The notes below the pieces were generated by a model. The model did not search any database and had not been told where the DNA came from. It was given only the letters and a program-made list of their open reading frames with translations. The position numbers were made by a program, and so were the translations under genes. A DNA stretch of 64,000 nucleotides from positions 124,001-188,000 of the forward strand of contig NZ_JBHTHQ010000021.1 of the NCBI RefSeq assembly GCF_042676605.1. The letters are read 5' to 3'. Shown one piece after another: positions 35,280-44,469 of this stretch. Position 1 is the stretch's first letter. Each line of letters begins with the position of its first letter. Source of the stretch: Alloscardovia venturai (GTDB lineage Bacteria > Actinomycetota > Actinomycetes > Actinomycetales > Bifidobacteriaceae).

Positions 35280-36755
35280 ATGTTGGCCACAGCGAAGAAG
35301 ACTGCAGCAGTAAAAGATGAGCAGGAGGAAACGGCACAGGCTACTACAAAGAAGACGGTAAAAAAGTCAAAGACTACAAGTAAAAGCAAATCCTCAGCAA
35401 AAACTTCGAAGTCGACAGAAGCTAAGAGCGAGCCGAAGAAGCGTACTCGCAAGGTTTCTTCAACCAAGACTACGAAGGACTCTCAGAAGGCTTCGCTACA
35501 GGAAGAAAATCAGCTAAACAGCAGTGAGTCTACTGACACTCATAGTGAAAATGATGAGCTCCATGACGTTATCGATGACTCGGATATCGAGGCTAAGGAC
35601 GATGAACTTGCTGATGATGTGGAACTTGATGAAAATGGCGATCCCATCGTTGATTCTGAGGATGACATTGAAGATGAGGACGACCCTGAACTTGAATCTG
35701 ATGATGACGAGGATGAGCAGGAAAAGGTCGAAGAGCCACAAGAAGAGGGTGCTTTCGTTCTCAACGAATCAAAAGATGATGATGACTCTTTGACGCCTGC
35801 AGGAAATCCTAAGCGCCGTGTCATTGCTACGGGTGCTACTGCAGATCCTGTGAAGGACTACCTCAAGCAGATTGGTCGTGTCAATTTGCTGACCGCTGAT
35901 CAGGAGGTTGATCTTTCAGAACGTATCGAAGCAGGTCTATACGCTCAGCATATCCTTGATACGCAAGACGTTGAATCCATGAGCTTCAAGGAACGTCGTG
36001 AGCTTAAATGGGCTGCAAGTGATGGCAAGAAGGCAAAGGACCACCTTCTCGAAGCGAACTTGCGACTTGTTGTTTCCTTAGCGAAGCGCTATACAGGTCG
36101 CGGAATGCTTTTTCTTGATTTGATTCAGGAGGGTAATCTCGGTCTGATTCGTGCAGTTGAGAAGTTCGACTGGAAGAAAGGTTTTAAGTTCTCGACGTAC
36201 GCGACATGGTGGATTCGTCAAGCTATTACTCGTGCTATGGCGGATCAGGCGCGCACCATTCGTGTACCAGTGCACATGGTAGAAGTGATTAACAAACTTT
36301 CTCGTGTACAGCGTCAGATGCTTCAGGACCTCGGTCGTGAACCAACACTCGACGAGCTTGCGCGCGAGCTTGATATGCCAGTAGAAAAAGTGCAAGAAGT
36401 ACAGAAATATGGCCGTGAACCAATTTCCTTGCATACCCCTCTTGGTGAGGATGGAGATTCTGAATTCGGCGATTTGATTGAAGACACGGACGCAATCGCT
36501 CCATCTGAGTCAGTGGCATTCTCATTGCTTCAGGAGCAGTTCCGCTCTGTGCTTGAGACGTTAAGCCCACGAGAAGCTGGCGTTATTAAGATGCGTTATG
36601 GATTGGAAGACGGTCAGCCAAAGACTCTCGACGATATTGGGCATGTCTATGGTGTGACACGTGAGCGTATTCGCCAAATTGAGTCTAAAACAATGGCGAA
36701 GCTACGCCATCCGTCACGTTCCCAGACATTGCGCGACTTCTTAGATCAAGAGTAG
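35280..36755 (+). CDS. sigA: Primary RNA polymerase sigma factor
   Basis: The housekeeping sigma-70 factor that directs RNA polymerase to -10/-35 promoters. The 491-residue protein starts with a Lys/Ala/Thr-rich 75-residue segment and a very acidic stretch (about 80-165) typical of actinobacterial HrdB/SigA, then region 1.2 (DPVKDYLKQIGRVNLLT), region 2 (LDLIQEGNLGLIRAVEKF, TYATWWIRQAITRA), region 3 (RVPVHMVEVINKL) and region 4 with the helix-turn-helix YGVTRERIRQIESKTM. GAGGAGG lies so close to the ATG at 35280 (2 bases) that the TTG codon three bases on could also serve as start. It is followed by a hairpin and then parE. Confidence 0.96.
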   Translation: MLATAKKTAAVKDEQEETAQATTKKTVKKSKTTSKSKSSAKTSKSTEAKSEPKKRTRKVSSTKTTKDSQKASLQEENQLNSSESTDTHSENDELHDVIDDSDIEAKDDELADDVELDENGDPIVDSEDDIEDEDDPELESDDDEDEQEKVEEPQEEGAFVLNESKDDDDSLTPAGNPKRRVIATGATADPVKDYLKQIGRVNLLTADQEVDLSERIEAGLYAQHILDTQDVESMSFKERRELKWAASDGKKAKDHLLEANLRLVVSLAKRYTGRGMLFLDLIQEGNLGLIRAVEKFDWKKGFKFSTYATWWIRQAITRAMADQARTIRVPVHMVEVINKLSRVQRQMLQDLGREPTLDELARELDMPVEKVQEVQKYGREPISLHTPLGEDGDSEFGDLIEDTDAIAPSESVAFSLLQEQFRSVLETLSPREAGVIKMRYGLEDGQPKTLDDIGHVYGVTRERIRQIESKTMAKLRHPSRSQTLRDFLDQE

Positions 36756-36757
36756 AT

Positions 36758-36789
36758 ATATGTGTGGCTAGGAATAAAGCCACACATAT
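36758..36789 (+). terminator. Hairpin terminator after sigA
   Basis: Stem 36758-36769 with 36778-36789 (12 bp, loop 8) starting three bases after the sigA stop, followed by a short T-rich tail. Confidence 0.75.
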
Positions 36790-36855
36790 TCTTGCAACTC
36801 GTATTCGTGTAATTTAGGTGTAACTTACTTTTTCTTAGAACGAGGCAATTTTCTC

Positions 36856-39102
36856 ATGGCTGCAAAGAAAACAGCAAGCGAAGAATACAACGCGGATAGT
36901 CTCTCTGTCCTGGAAGGACTAGACGCAGTTCGCAAGCGCCCTGGCATGTACATCGGTACTACAGATAGTCAGGGGCTGATGCACTGTTTGTGGGAAATTA
37001 TTGATAATTCGGTCGATGAGGCTCTTGCCGGCGCATGCACAGAAATTACTGTTACTTTGCATACTGACGGATCTATTACAGTTGAGGATAATGGACGAGG
37101 TATCCCAACGGATACAGAATCTAAAACTGGTCTATCGGGTGTAGAAGTCGTGCTTACCAAACTTCATGCTGGCGCAAAGTTTGGCAATTCGTCTTACAAT
37201 GCCGTCGGAGGGTTACACGGTGTAGGATCCTCGGTTGTTAACGCATTGAGCGAGCGTCTGGATGTAGAAGTAGACCGTGATGGAAAAACATATCGTATGG
37301 AATTTCATCAAGGGCACCCAGGCATCTATAAGGATGTCGATCCAAAAAATCCATCTCCACAATCCGCGTTTAAACGAACTGCAAAGAATAAACCAACACA
37401 ATTACGTGTGGTAGGAGAGTATTCTGGCAAACATACTGGTACGCGTATCCGTTACTGGCTTGACCACGAGATTTTTAATGCAACCGCTGTCTTTAATTAT
37501 CAGCAATTAGTCGATCGTGTCCGGCAAACCTCTTTCCTTGTTCCAGGATTAAAAATCACTGTTATTGATGAGAAAGTTAACGAAGAAAAATACGATAGCG
37601 ACCGTACAGAGTTTGACACGCTTGACCCTCAAACTAATTCTTCTGAAACGAAAGAAGATACTGAAACTTCCGAATCTATTGAACTGGCTGCTCATCAGGA
37701 GTCACAGAAGTCACATCCACGAGTTCAGGTATTTCATCATGAAGGCGGAATTGTAGATTTTGTAGACTTTTTGTCTCGTGGCGAGTCTGTAAGCGATATT
37801 TGGCATATTACTGGGCAAGACTTTTATGATGAAGAAACGCAAGTCGTTGGGGAAAACGGCGATTTGCACGCTCAAATGATTAAACGCACATGTGATGTAG
37901 ACATCGCTCTGAGGTGGATAAACGATTACGAAACAGTTATTCGTAGTTTCGTCAATGTCGTAGAGACACCAGGCGGAGGTATGCATGTTGATGGCTTTTT
38001 GAATTCTATTACACGGCAGATTCGCAAGAATGTTGAGGCAAATGCGCGAAAACTCAAGTATAACCTCAAAGATAGTTCTATGAAAATAGAACGCGATGAC
38101 GTTATGGCAGGTCTCGTCGCAGTCGTGACCGTCCGTATCGCTGAGCCACAGTTCCAGGGACAAACTAAAGACGTCTTAGGAACCGCACCTGTCAAACCAA
38201 TCGTCACAAAGATGACAGATAAGCAGTTTGGCGAGATGATTTCGGGATCTAAGAGAGGTTTCAAAGAGCAGTCGATGGCTGTTTTAGAGAAAATTGTCGG
38301 TGAAATGCACGCTCGCATTCAAGCGCGTAAGACTAAGGAAGTCACGCGCCGTAAGAATGCCCTCGAATCTGCTTCTATGCCATCTAAGCTTTCCGACTGT
38401 CAGCCAGGTAATGATGACATTGCTGAACTATTTATCGTTGAGGGAGACTCTGCACTTGGTACGGCTAAAGCTGCTCGTAACTCTATGTTCCAAGCGCTAC
38501 TGCCAATCCGAGGAAAAATTTTGAATGTTCAGAAAGCATCGACTGCTCAGATTCTGGCGAATAAGGAATGCTCATCCATCATTCAAGTCGTTGGTGCAGG
38601 ATCAGGGTCGACCTTTGATGTGAGCCAGGCTCGTTACAATAAGGTCGTCATGATGACTGATGCTGATGTCGATGGTGCGCACATTCGAACGTTACTTTTA
38701 ACGTTGTTTTACCGTTATATGCGTCCGCTCATTACTGAGGGACATGTGTATGCAGCAGTTCCTCCGCTTCATCGGATAGCATTAGCAGGGAAGCGTAAAG
38801 GGGAATTCATATACACGTATTCTGAAGATGAATTAGGTGTCAAACTTGCGCAGCTGAAAGCAGAGGGGATAGCTTTCAACGAAGATATTCAGCGGTACAA
38901 GGGTCTTGGCGAAATGGATGCTGACCAGCTTGCTGATACGACGATGGATCCTCGCACTCGTCTTCTTCGCCGTATCCGTCTCGATGATGCAGCGCAGGCC
39001 TCAGAAATCTTCAGTTTGCTGATGGGAGATGAGGTGCCTCCGCGTCGCCAATTTATCGTTGATAATGCAGACGATTTTGATCGTTCAAAGATTGATGCAT
39101 AG
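36856..39102 (+). CDS. parE: DNA topoisomerase IV subunit B
   Basis: The ATPase subunit of topoisomerase IV, which unlinks daughter chromosomes. The 748-residue protein has the GHKL ATPase with EIIDNSVDEALAG, DNGRGIP, and GGLHGVGSSVVNALS, then the transducer domain and the TOPRIM domain with VEGDSALGTAKAARN, PIRGKILNVQKAS and MMTDADVDGAHIRTLLL, ending with QRYKGLGEMDADQL. A polar, acidic insert (about residues 238-292) interrupts the transducer. EGDSALG instead of EGDSAGG and pairing with a ParC-type A subunit favour ParE over GyrB, but the two are hard to separate by eye. The transcript is closed by the hairpin at 39153-39185. Confidence 0.88.
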   Translation: MAAKKTASEEYNADSLSVLEGLDAVRKRPGMYIGTTDSQGLMHCLWEIIDNSVDEALAGACTEITVTLHTDGSITVEDNGRGIPTDTESKTGLSGVEVVLTKLHAGAKFGNSSYNAVGGLHGVGSSVVNALSERLDVEVDRDGKTYRMEFHQGHPGIYKDVDPKNPSPQSAFKRTAKNKPTQLRVVGEYSGKHTGTRIRYWLDHEIFNATAVFNYQQLVDRVRQTSFLVPGLKITVIDEKVNEEKYDSDRTEFDTLDPQTNSSETKEDTETSESIELAAHQESQKSHPRVQVFHHEGGIVDFVDFLSRGESVSDIWHITGQDFYDEETQVVGENGDLHAQMIKRTCDVDIALRWINDYETVIRSFVNVVETPGGGMHVDGFLNSITRQIRKNVEANARKLKYNLKDSSMKIERDDVMAGLVAVVTVRIAEPQFQGQTKDVLGTAPVKPIVTKMTDKQFGEMISGSKRGFKEQSMAVLEKIVGEMHARIQARKTKEVTRRKNALESASMPSKLSDCQPGNDDIAELFIVEGDSALGTAKAARNSMFQALLPIRGKILNVQKASTAQILANKECSSIIQVVGAGSGSTFDVSQARYNKVVMMTDADVDGAHIRTLLLTLFYRYMRPLITEGHVYAAVPPLHRIALAGKRKGEFIYTYSEDELGVKLAQLKAEGIAFNEDIQRYKGLGEMDADQLADTTMDPRTRLLRRIRLDDAAQASEIFSLLMGDEVPPRRQFIVDNADDFDRSKIDA

Positions 39103-39152
39103 ACTACATTTGGTCTGGACTTAGAATCATCAAAGATAAAAATATTTTCTCA

Positions 39153-39185
39153 TAAGCGTCTGATAGTGTTCGTATTAGACGCTTA
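39153..39185 (+). terminator. Hairpin terminator after parE
   Basis: Inverted repeat 39153-39165 with 39173-39185 (13 bp including one G-T pair, loop GTGTTCG), about 50 bases after the parE stop. A second small inverted repeat, TATGCG (39195-39200) with CGCATA (39206-39211), follows and may belong to the promoter of the next gene. Confidence 0.6.
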
Positions 39186-39264
39186 ATTCATAGGTATGCG
39201 GTATACGCATAGCGGAAGAGTTAAACGTGGATAAGCCGCGATACGACATACAACGGAGTGTTTT

Positions 39265-40470
39265 ATGGCGCATTTATTGTTAGCAGTGATTTACCTGGCT
39301 TTCATATCACTTGGATTGCCAGATTCCCTCATGGGCTCAGCATGGCCAACTATGTACACGCAATTCCATGTGCCGCTTGCCTTCGCAGGAATCGTACAGA
39401 TTATCATTACAGCAGGCACAGTTGTCTCCGCACTTCTCAGCGACCGCTTGACATATCATCTTGGAGCTGCGAAGGTGACGCTCATTTCCGTCGTGATGAC
39501 TGCAGCGGCGCTCTTTGGCTTTTCCGTATCACCCAATTTCTGGGTACTCTGTCTCGTAGCAATCCCGTATGGTCTTGGAGCGGGGGCGATTGATGCCGCA
39601 CTCAATAATTATGTCGCTTTACACTATTCAGGAAGCGTCATGAACTGGCTTCATGCCATGTGGGGAGTGGGGACAGTTGTTAGCCCAGCCATTATGTCGT
39701 ATGCGTTGAATCAGCAGCATCGCTGGCAAAATGGGTATCTTTACGTATCATTAATCCAATCAATTATCGCGTTCATCGTACTTTTATCGATACCGTTATG
39801 GGTAAATCGTTCGAAGGCGAGGTCAGATACTAACGTAGATTTAGCAGGACACGAGCAGATACAGCCGCGCGGACTCATGAGTACCCTGCGACTTGATATG
39901 GCTAGAGAGGTCCTTTTTATGTTTTTCTGCTATTGCGCTGTAGAGAGTACTGCGATGTTGTGGTCAAGCTCTTACGTTGTATTTTCCCGCGGTCTAGAGA
40001 AAAGTTCTGCTGCCCAGTGGGCTATGTTCTTCTTCATAGGGATGACAGTCGGCAGAATCGTTAGTGGCTTTGTGGCAGCAAAAATGAATGATATGCAGCT
40101 CATTCAAGCAGGAATAATACTTGCAATTATGGGAATCATTATTATTATTCCTCTTCATACGCCACAATATGTTACTGCGTGTGGGCTTGTCATAATGGGT
40201 TTGGGGAGCGCACCTATCTACCCAAGTATCATCCACTCCACACCTCGCATTTTTGGTGAAGAAAATTCACAGGCAATGGTAGGAGTCCAAATGGCGAGTG
40301 CATACATCGGATCGCTCATCGCCCCACCAGTTTTTGGACTCATCGCGCAGCTCTCTTCCGTACTTGCATTCCCATACTACGCTTTAGCATTTTATGGAGT
40401 TGTAGCAGTAATGTTTGGCGTAGTAAAGCACAGACTAAAGACAGCTACATACGAGACGCATATGCGATAG
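39265..40470 (+). CDS. Major facilitator superfamily transporter
   Basis: A 401-residue polytopic carrier with about 12 membrane segments, of the MFS branch that includes sugar transporters (GLPDSLMGSAWPTM at the N-terminus, GAGAIDAALNNYVALHYSG, NWLHAMWGVGTVVSP in the middle). The middle NWLHAMWGVG motif and the early PDSLMGSAWP are like FucP/YfkF-type permeases, so a sugar substrate is possible but unproven. ATG at 39265 has a GGAG sequence 9 bases upstream. The last 26 bases overlap the end of parC on the opposite strand, leaving no room for a terminator between them. The same location, between parE and parC, is to my knowledge conserved in bifidobacteria. Confidence 0.85.
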   Translation: MAHLLLAVIYLAFISLGLPDSLMGSAWPTMYTQFHVPLAFAGIVQIIITAGTVVSALLSDRLTYHLGAAKVTLISVVMTAAALFGFSVSPNFWVLCLVAIPYGLGAGAIDAALNNYVALHYSGSVMNWLHAMWGVGTVVSPAIMSYALNQQHRWQNGYLYVSLIQSIIAFIVLLSIPLWVNRSKARSDTNVDLAGHEQIQPRGLMSTLRLDMAREVLFMFFCYCAVESTAMLWSSSYVVFSRGLEKSSAAQWAMFFFIGMTVGRIVSGFVAAKMNDMQLIQAGIILAIMGIIIIIPLHTPQYVTACGLVIMGLGSAPIYPSIIHSTPRIFGEENSQAMVGVQMASAYIGSLIAPPVFGLIAQLSSVLAFPYYALAFYGVVAVMFGVVKHRLKTATYETHMR

Positions 40471-43120
40471 GTGCAGCCAACTCTGTGCCGGATCCATCAC
40501 GTCGCATATCGACGTCAGGTAGCTCAACTGGATGTCCACTATCCGTTGCAGCAAGCACGGGGAATGTCGCAACCGTTGCCGCAATAAGTGTGTTTTGCCC
40601 TTTGAGGAATCGCTGAGAGCGTACGCCGCCTGTATTGCGCCCTTTTGTTGGGAAAAGCTCAAGTGGGGTAACCTTCGCAGCTCCTACATCTGTCCCAGGA
40701 AGCGCCTCGGCGTCTCCCGCTACAGTCAGGACTACAGTACCTGATTGGCTGATGACTTTCCCCTCATCATCACTGCCCGATATCCAACTAATCTTTCCGG
40801 CTGGAGCTACTCCGAATGCGAGTACATGTGCACCATCAGCAAGCTTAATGCCTGCCATTCCAGCTGCTGTTCTTCCTTGTGGGCGCACGTGAGACGCATC
40901 AAAGGTAAGGAGAGACGAATCAGAAGAAATAAAGATAAGACGGTCGTTATCTGCAGCTGGCGCAGCATATAGAACTTCGTCGCCTTCTTTGACGTCCATA
41001 ATCGACCATGAGTCCATTGTAGTAGGAGATTCGCGATTCCATCGCTTTACTACACCCTGGCGAGTTCCTAAAGCGATTGGAGTGGCATCGTCATTAAGTG
41101 CGATGACCGCAATAGTATGTTCACCATTGATTGAATCTGTGCTTTCTGTCATGGTTAGGAGTTCATCAGCTCGCACCCCACCTTCGACACTAACCGTGCC
41201 AGATACAGGTAACTGTGGCAAATCTGCTGTATGTGCTGTCACGAGTCTACCTGCTGAAGTAATGAGCCCATACGTGGCAAGAGTGGAAGATTTGACGAGA
41301 GAGATAATCGTGTCTTGAGCAGCTCGAGCTGTAGAAACAGTGCGTGACTGATAGACGTCCCATGCTGTGTCAGACATTCGACCAATCATTCCAGAAGCAC
41401 TTAGCGCAATGACACACGGGGTATCGTCAAGTTTTAATGCTCCTGCAGGAGCTCCACCACGAAGATTTCCGAGAGCTGCACTTGCCTCTACCTGCGCATT
41501 GACGGCTCGTAGAACTTGGGAAGTAGCTACACGTGCGGCGCTATCTGTTTGTACGTCATCTTCCTGTGAGAGATGGTCAACTTCAGATTGGACAGGGGTA
41601 AAAGATCCATTATCCGCTTCATCAAGCAAAATTGTGCGTCGTGCATCTCCCCATTGCTCAACAGCTTGTTCCATCGAAGAAATGACAACGTTATCAAGAA
41701 TTTCAGCAGAGCCAAGAATCTCATTAAGGTCCTCGATTTTACGCTTCAAATCGTCGCGTTCTGCTTCGAGTTCTATACGGCTCATGCGAGTCAGACGGCG
41801 AAGACGAAGGTCCAAAATATACTGCGCCTGAATATCGTCTAAGTCAAAGACTGCTATTAATCGTTTCTTTGCGGCTTCTGCATCATCAGAAGAGCGTATG
41901 ACCTCAATGACCTCATCAATGTCGATGAGTGCGAGAAGCAGACCTTCCACTAGGTGGAGGCGTTCTTCAGCCTTGCGTTTACGGTAAATAGAACGGTTCT
42001 TGATGACAAGTCGACGATGGTCAATCCAGACTTGGAGAAGTTCTTTCAAACCCATCGTATGTGGACGACCATTGACCAGCGCTACGTTGTTGATAGTGAA
42101 ATTATCTTCTAGAGGGGTATATTTAAACAGCTGAGTCAGAACTGCTTGCGGGTCAAAGCCTGTTTTAATCTCAATGACAATGCGGGTCCCATTGTGGCGG
42201 TCAGTCAAATCAATTGCGCCAGAAATGCCATCGAGCTTTTTATTCTTTACACCATCAGAAATTCGTTCAAGAACTTTTTCCGGTCCTACCATATAAGGAA
42301 GTTCGGTGACAACTATTGCCTTCTTGCGTGCTGTCACATTTTCTATATGAGTCTGCGAGCGGGTCGTGAAAGTACCACGTCCTGTCGTATATGCATCCCG
42401 AATACCGTTTCGTCCCATGACAATGCCCCCGCCAGGCAAATCTGGACCAGGAATATAGCGCATTAAATCATCGAGAGAGGCATCAGGGTGGCGCATGAGA
42501 TACTGTGCACCAGCAACTACTTCACGCAGATTATGCGTGACCATATTCGTCGCCATGCCTACAGCAATTCCCGAAGCTCCGTTGACGAGCAAATTAGGGA
42601 AAGCTGCAGGAAGCACGGTCGGCTCTTCGAGTTTATTGTCATAATTTGGCGTGAAGTCAACGGTTTCTTCGCCGATGGAATCATTCATACCGTATGCAGA
42701 AGGAGCCAAGCGTGCTTCCGTATAGCGTGAAGCTGCGGGGCCATCGTCAAGGGAACCGAAGTTTCCGTGACCATCGACCAGAGGAAGTCGCATAGCAAAT
42801 GGTTGAGCTAGGCGCACCATAGCTTCATAGATTGCAGAGTCGCCGTGAGGGTGAAGTTTACCCATTACTTCGCCGACTACACGTGCAGATTTCATATAAG
42901 GCTTATCGGGAGTCAGACCCATCTGTCCCATTTGATAAATAATGCGTCGTTGGACAGGTTTCATACCATCACGCGCATCGGGAAGAGCGCGTGCATAAAT
43001 GACAGAATACGCATACTCAAGGAACGACTTACTCATTTCCTCATTGAGAGGTGTATCAACGATATTTTCCTTGATTTGCCGTGGATCATACGTTGCAGCT
43101 GATGTGCGCTTACGTGCCAT
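40445..43120 (-). CDS. parC: DNA topoisomerase IV subunit A
   Basis: The DNA-cleaving subunit of topoisomerase IV. The 891-residue protein has the winged-helix core with RRIIYQMGQMGLTPDKPY, the quinolone-resistance region HPHGDSAIYEAMVRLAQPF, the active-site tyrosine in AASRYTEARLA, a coiled-coil and a C-terminal beta-pinwheel domain. No GyrA-box (QRRGGKG) is seen in the C-terminal domain; instead a GRNTGGVRSQRF stretch occurs, which with the Glu in SAIYEAM (Asp in most GyrA) favours ParC over GyrA. Key quinolone positions Ser and Glu are wild-type. The start ATG at 43120 has AAGGAG upstream. Its 3' end overlaps the MFS gene by 26 bases. Confidence 0.9.
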   Translation of the reverse strand: MARKRTSAATYDPRQIKENIVDTPLNEEMSKSFLEYAYSVIYARALPDARDGMKPVQRRIIYQMGQMGLTPDKPYMKSARVVGEVMGKLHPHGDSAIYEAMVRLAQPFAMRLPLVDGHGNFGSLDDGPAASRYTEARLAPSAYGMNDSIGEETVDFTPNYDNKLEEPTVLPAAFPNLLVNGASGIAVGMATNMVTHNLREVVAGAQYLMRHPDASLDDLMRYIPGPDLPGGGIVMGRNGIRDAYTTGRGTFTTRSQTHIENVTARKKAIVVTELPYMVGPEKVLERISDGVKNKKLDGISGAIDLTDRHNGTRIVIEIKTGFDPQAVLTQLFKYTPLEDNFTINNVALVNGRPHTMGLKELLQVWIDHRRLVIKNRSIYRKRKAEERLHLVEGLLLALIDIDEVIEVIRSSDDAEAAKKRLIAVFDLDDIQAQYILDLRLRRLTRMSRIELEAERDDLKRKIEDLNEILGSAEILDNVVISSMEQAVEQWGDARRTILLDEADNGSFTPVQSEVDHLSQEDDVQTDSAARVATSQVLRAVNAQVEASAALGNLRGGAPAGALKLDDTPCVIALSASGMIGRMSDTAWDVYQSRTVSTARAAQDTIISLVKSSTLATYGLITSAGRLVTAHTADLPQLPVSGTVSVEGGVRADELLTMTESTDSINGEHTIAVIALNDDATPIALGTRQGVVKRWNRESPTTMDSWSIMDVKEGDEVLYAAPAADNDRLIFISSDSSLLTFDASHVRPQGRTAAGMAGIKLADGAHVLAFGVAPAGKISWISGSDDEGKVISQSGTVVLTVAGDAEALPGTDVGAAKVTPLELFPTKGRNTGGVRSQRFLKGQNTLIAATVATFPVLAATDSGHPVELPDVDMRRDGSGTELAAPIAYASRM

Positions 43121-43184
43121 GAAACTCCTTCTTTATGCAGCATGAGCAGCATACTGCTCTATTATATGCAAGGTGTGTGATTGA

Positions 43185-44417
43185 ATGAGAAGCATGGGGT
43201 TTTCAGCAGGTGAGCACGCGGAATTATTGCAACTACAAGACGTTGTACGTTATGATGAGTGCAATAATCAGGGCAGAGGTGGAGCACGCCACCTCAGCAG
43301 TGTTTTACCTGCTGTGAGTGCAGCAATCGGTTCTCCAATATCCACAGCTATGCATGCTGATGCGGGGCTTCTACGTGCCGAGCTTAATTTTCCGAAGGTT
43401 GACTCTGCTATCGTGGTACTCATTGATGGAATGGGGTTTTGGAACATTGTAGATAGGAAAGGTCATGCTCCCTATCTACGATCACTTCTTAGCAATCGAG
43501 ATAATGACACCCCGATATCATCGTGTGTACCAAGCACGACAGTAGCGGCAATGGGCGTTTTTGGTACAGGTACATGCCCAGGACTGACAGGCATGACAGG
43601 GTATTCACAATTACATCCACAACGACGTGAAATAAGCCAAATGATTAAATTTACAGGTGACATTAATCCTGAAGAGTTTCAAAGGCAATCTACTATTTTT
43701 GAAGCTCTTCGTGACAATGGTGTATGTGCTACGAGTGTGGGATTGCCACAGTTTGCTCATTCAGCACTGACGCGAGCTGCTCTTCGTGGAAGCACTTATG
43801 TCGCGGGCTCACACCCTCGAGCGCGCATCGATGCTGCTGCGCAGGCATCATATGAATCTGGACTTACATATCTGTATATACGGGATGCGGATAAGATGGG
43901 GCATCAGTATGGGTGGGATAATCAGCGGTGGATTGGTACTTTCGAACGTATCGATTCTCAGCTTCGCTCTCTAGCCAGCAAAGCAAAACCTGGGACCCTT
44001 ATAGTTATTACTGCTGATCATGGCATGATTAACTCAAATCCTGCGTCGCGTATCGATATTGCGCAGCATGAGCAACTCAAACGTGACGTTGAACTTATTG
44101 GTGGAGAGCCACGTGCGGTGTCGCTCTACCTTTATTCGGATGTTAATCCACACGATGTTAAGAACCGTTGGCTTGATTATCTCGGCGATAAAGTTGCGGT
44201 CTACACGAAACAAGAGGCGATTGATGCTGGAATTTATGGGCTTGTGAATGAACAAACACGTCATATTTTGGGCGACATTATTGTATTTGCGAATAATGAT
44301 GTGACGGTTGTAGATTCGCGTACTCAGCAAGATATGGCGACACGCCTACCATCTGTACACGGGTCAATGACAGCGGCAGAGCTTGATATTCCGCTGTTTG
44401 TCGATATAGCCGAGTGA
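43185..44417 (+). CDS. Alkaline-phosphatase-fold phosphodiesterase/pyrophosphatase
   Basis: A 410-residue soluble protein of the type I phosphodiesterase/nucleotide pyrophosphatase family (alkaline phosphatase superfamily). The metal and nucleophile positions are visible: first Asp in VVLIDGMGFWN, the nucleophile Thr in CVPSTTVAAMGVFGTG, a middle Asp/His pair in RDADKMGHQYG, ADHGMI with the second metal Asp/His, and a final His in LPSVHGSMTAAE. There is no signal peptide, so it acts in the cytoplasm. An alternative ATG lies nine bases downstream. The gene diverges from parC and converges with sepH. Substrate unknown; nucleotide- or nucleotide-sugar-type esters are typical. Confidence 0.85.
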   Translation: MRSMGFSAGEHAELLQLQDVVRYDECNNQGRGGARHLSSVLPAVSAAIGSPISTAMHADAGLLRAELNFPKVDSAIVVLIDGMGFWNIVDRKGHAPYLRSLLSNRDNDTPISSCVPSTTVAAMGVFGTGTCPGLTGMTGYSQLHPQRREISQMIKFTGDINPEEFQRQSTIFEALRDNGVCATSVGLPQFAHSALTRAALRGSTYVAGSHPRARIDAAAQASYESGLTYLYIRDADKMGHQYGWDNQRWIGTFERIDSQLRSLASKAKPGTLIVITADHGMINSNPASRIDIAQHEQLKRDVELIGGEPRAVSLYLYSDVNPHDVKNRWLDYLGDKVAVYTKQEAIDAGIYGLVNEQTRHILGDIIVFANNDVTVVDSRTQQDMATRLPSVHGSMTAAELDIPLFVDIAE

Positions 44418-44469
44418 TGCCTGAGAATCTGGCATAGTATGCACAATTCGTGCACGTGTGCATCGCACA

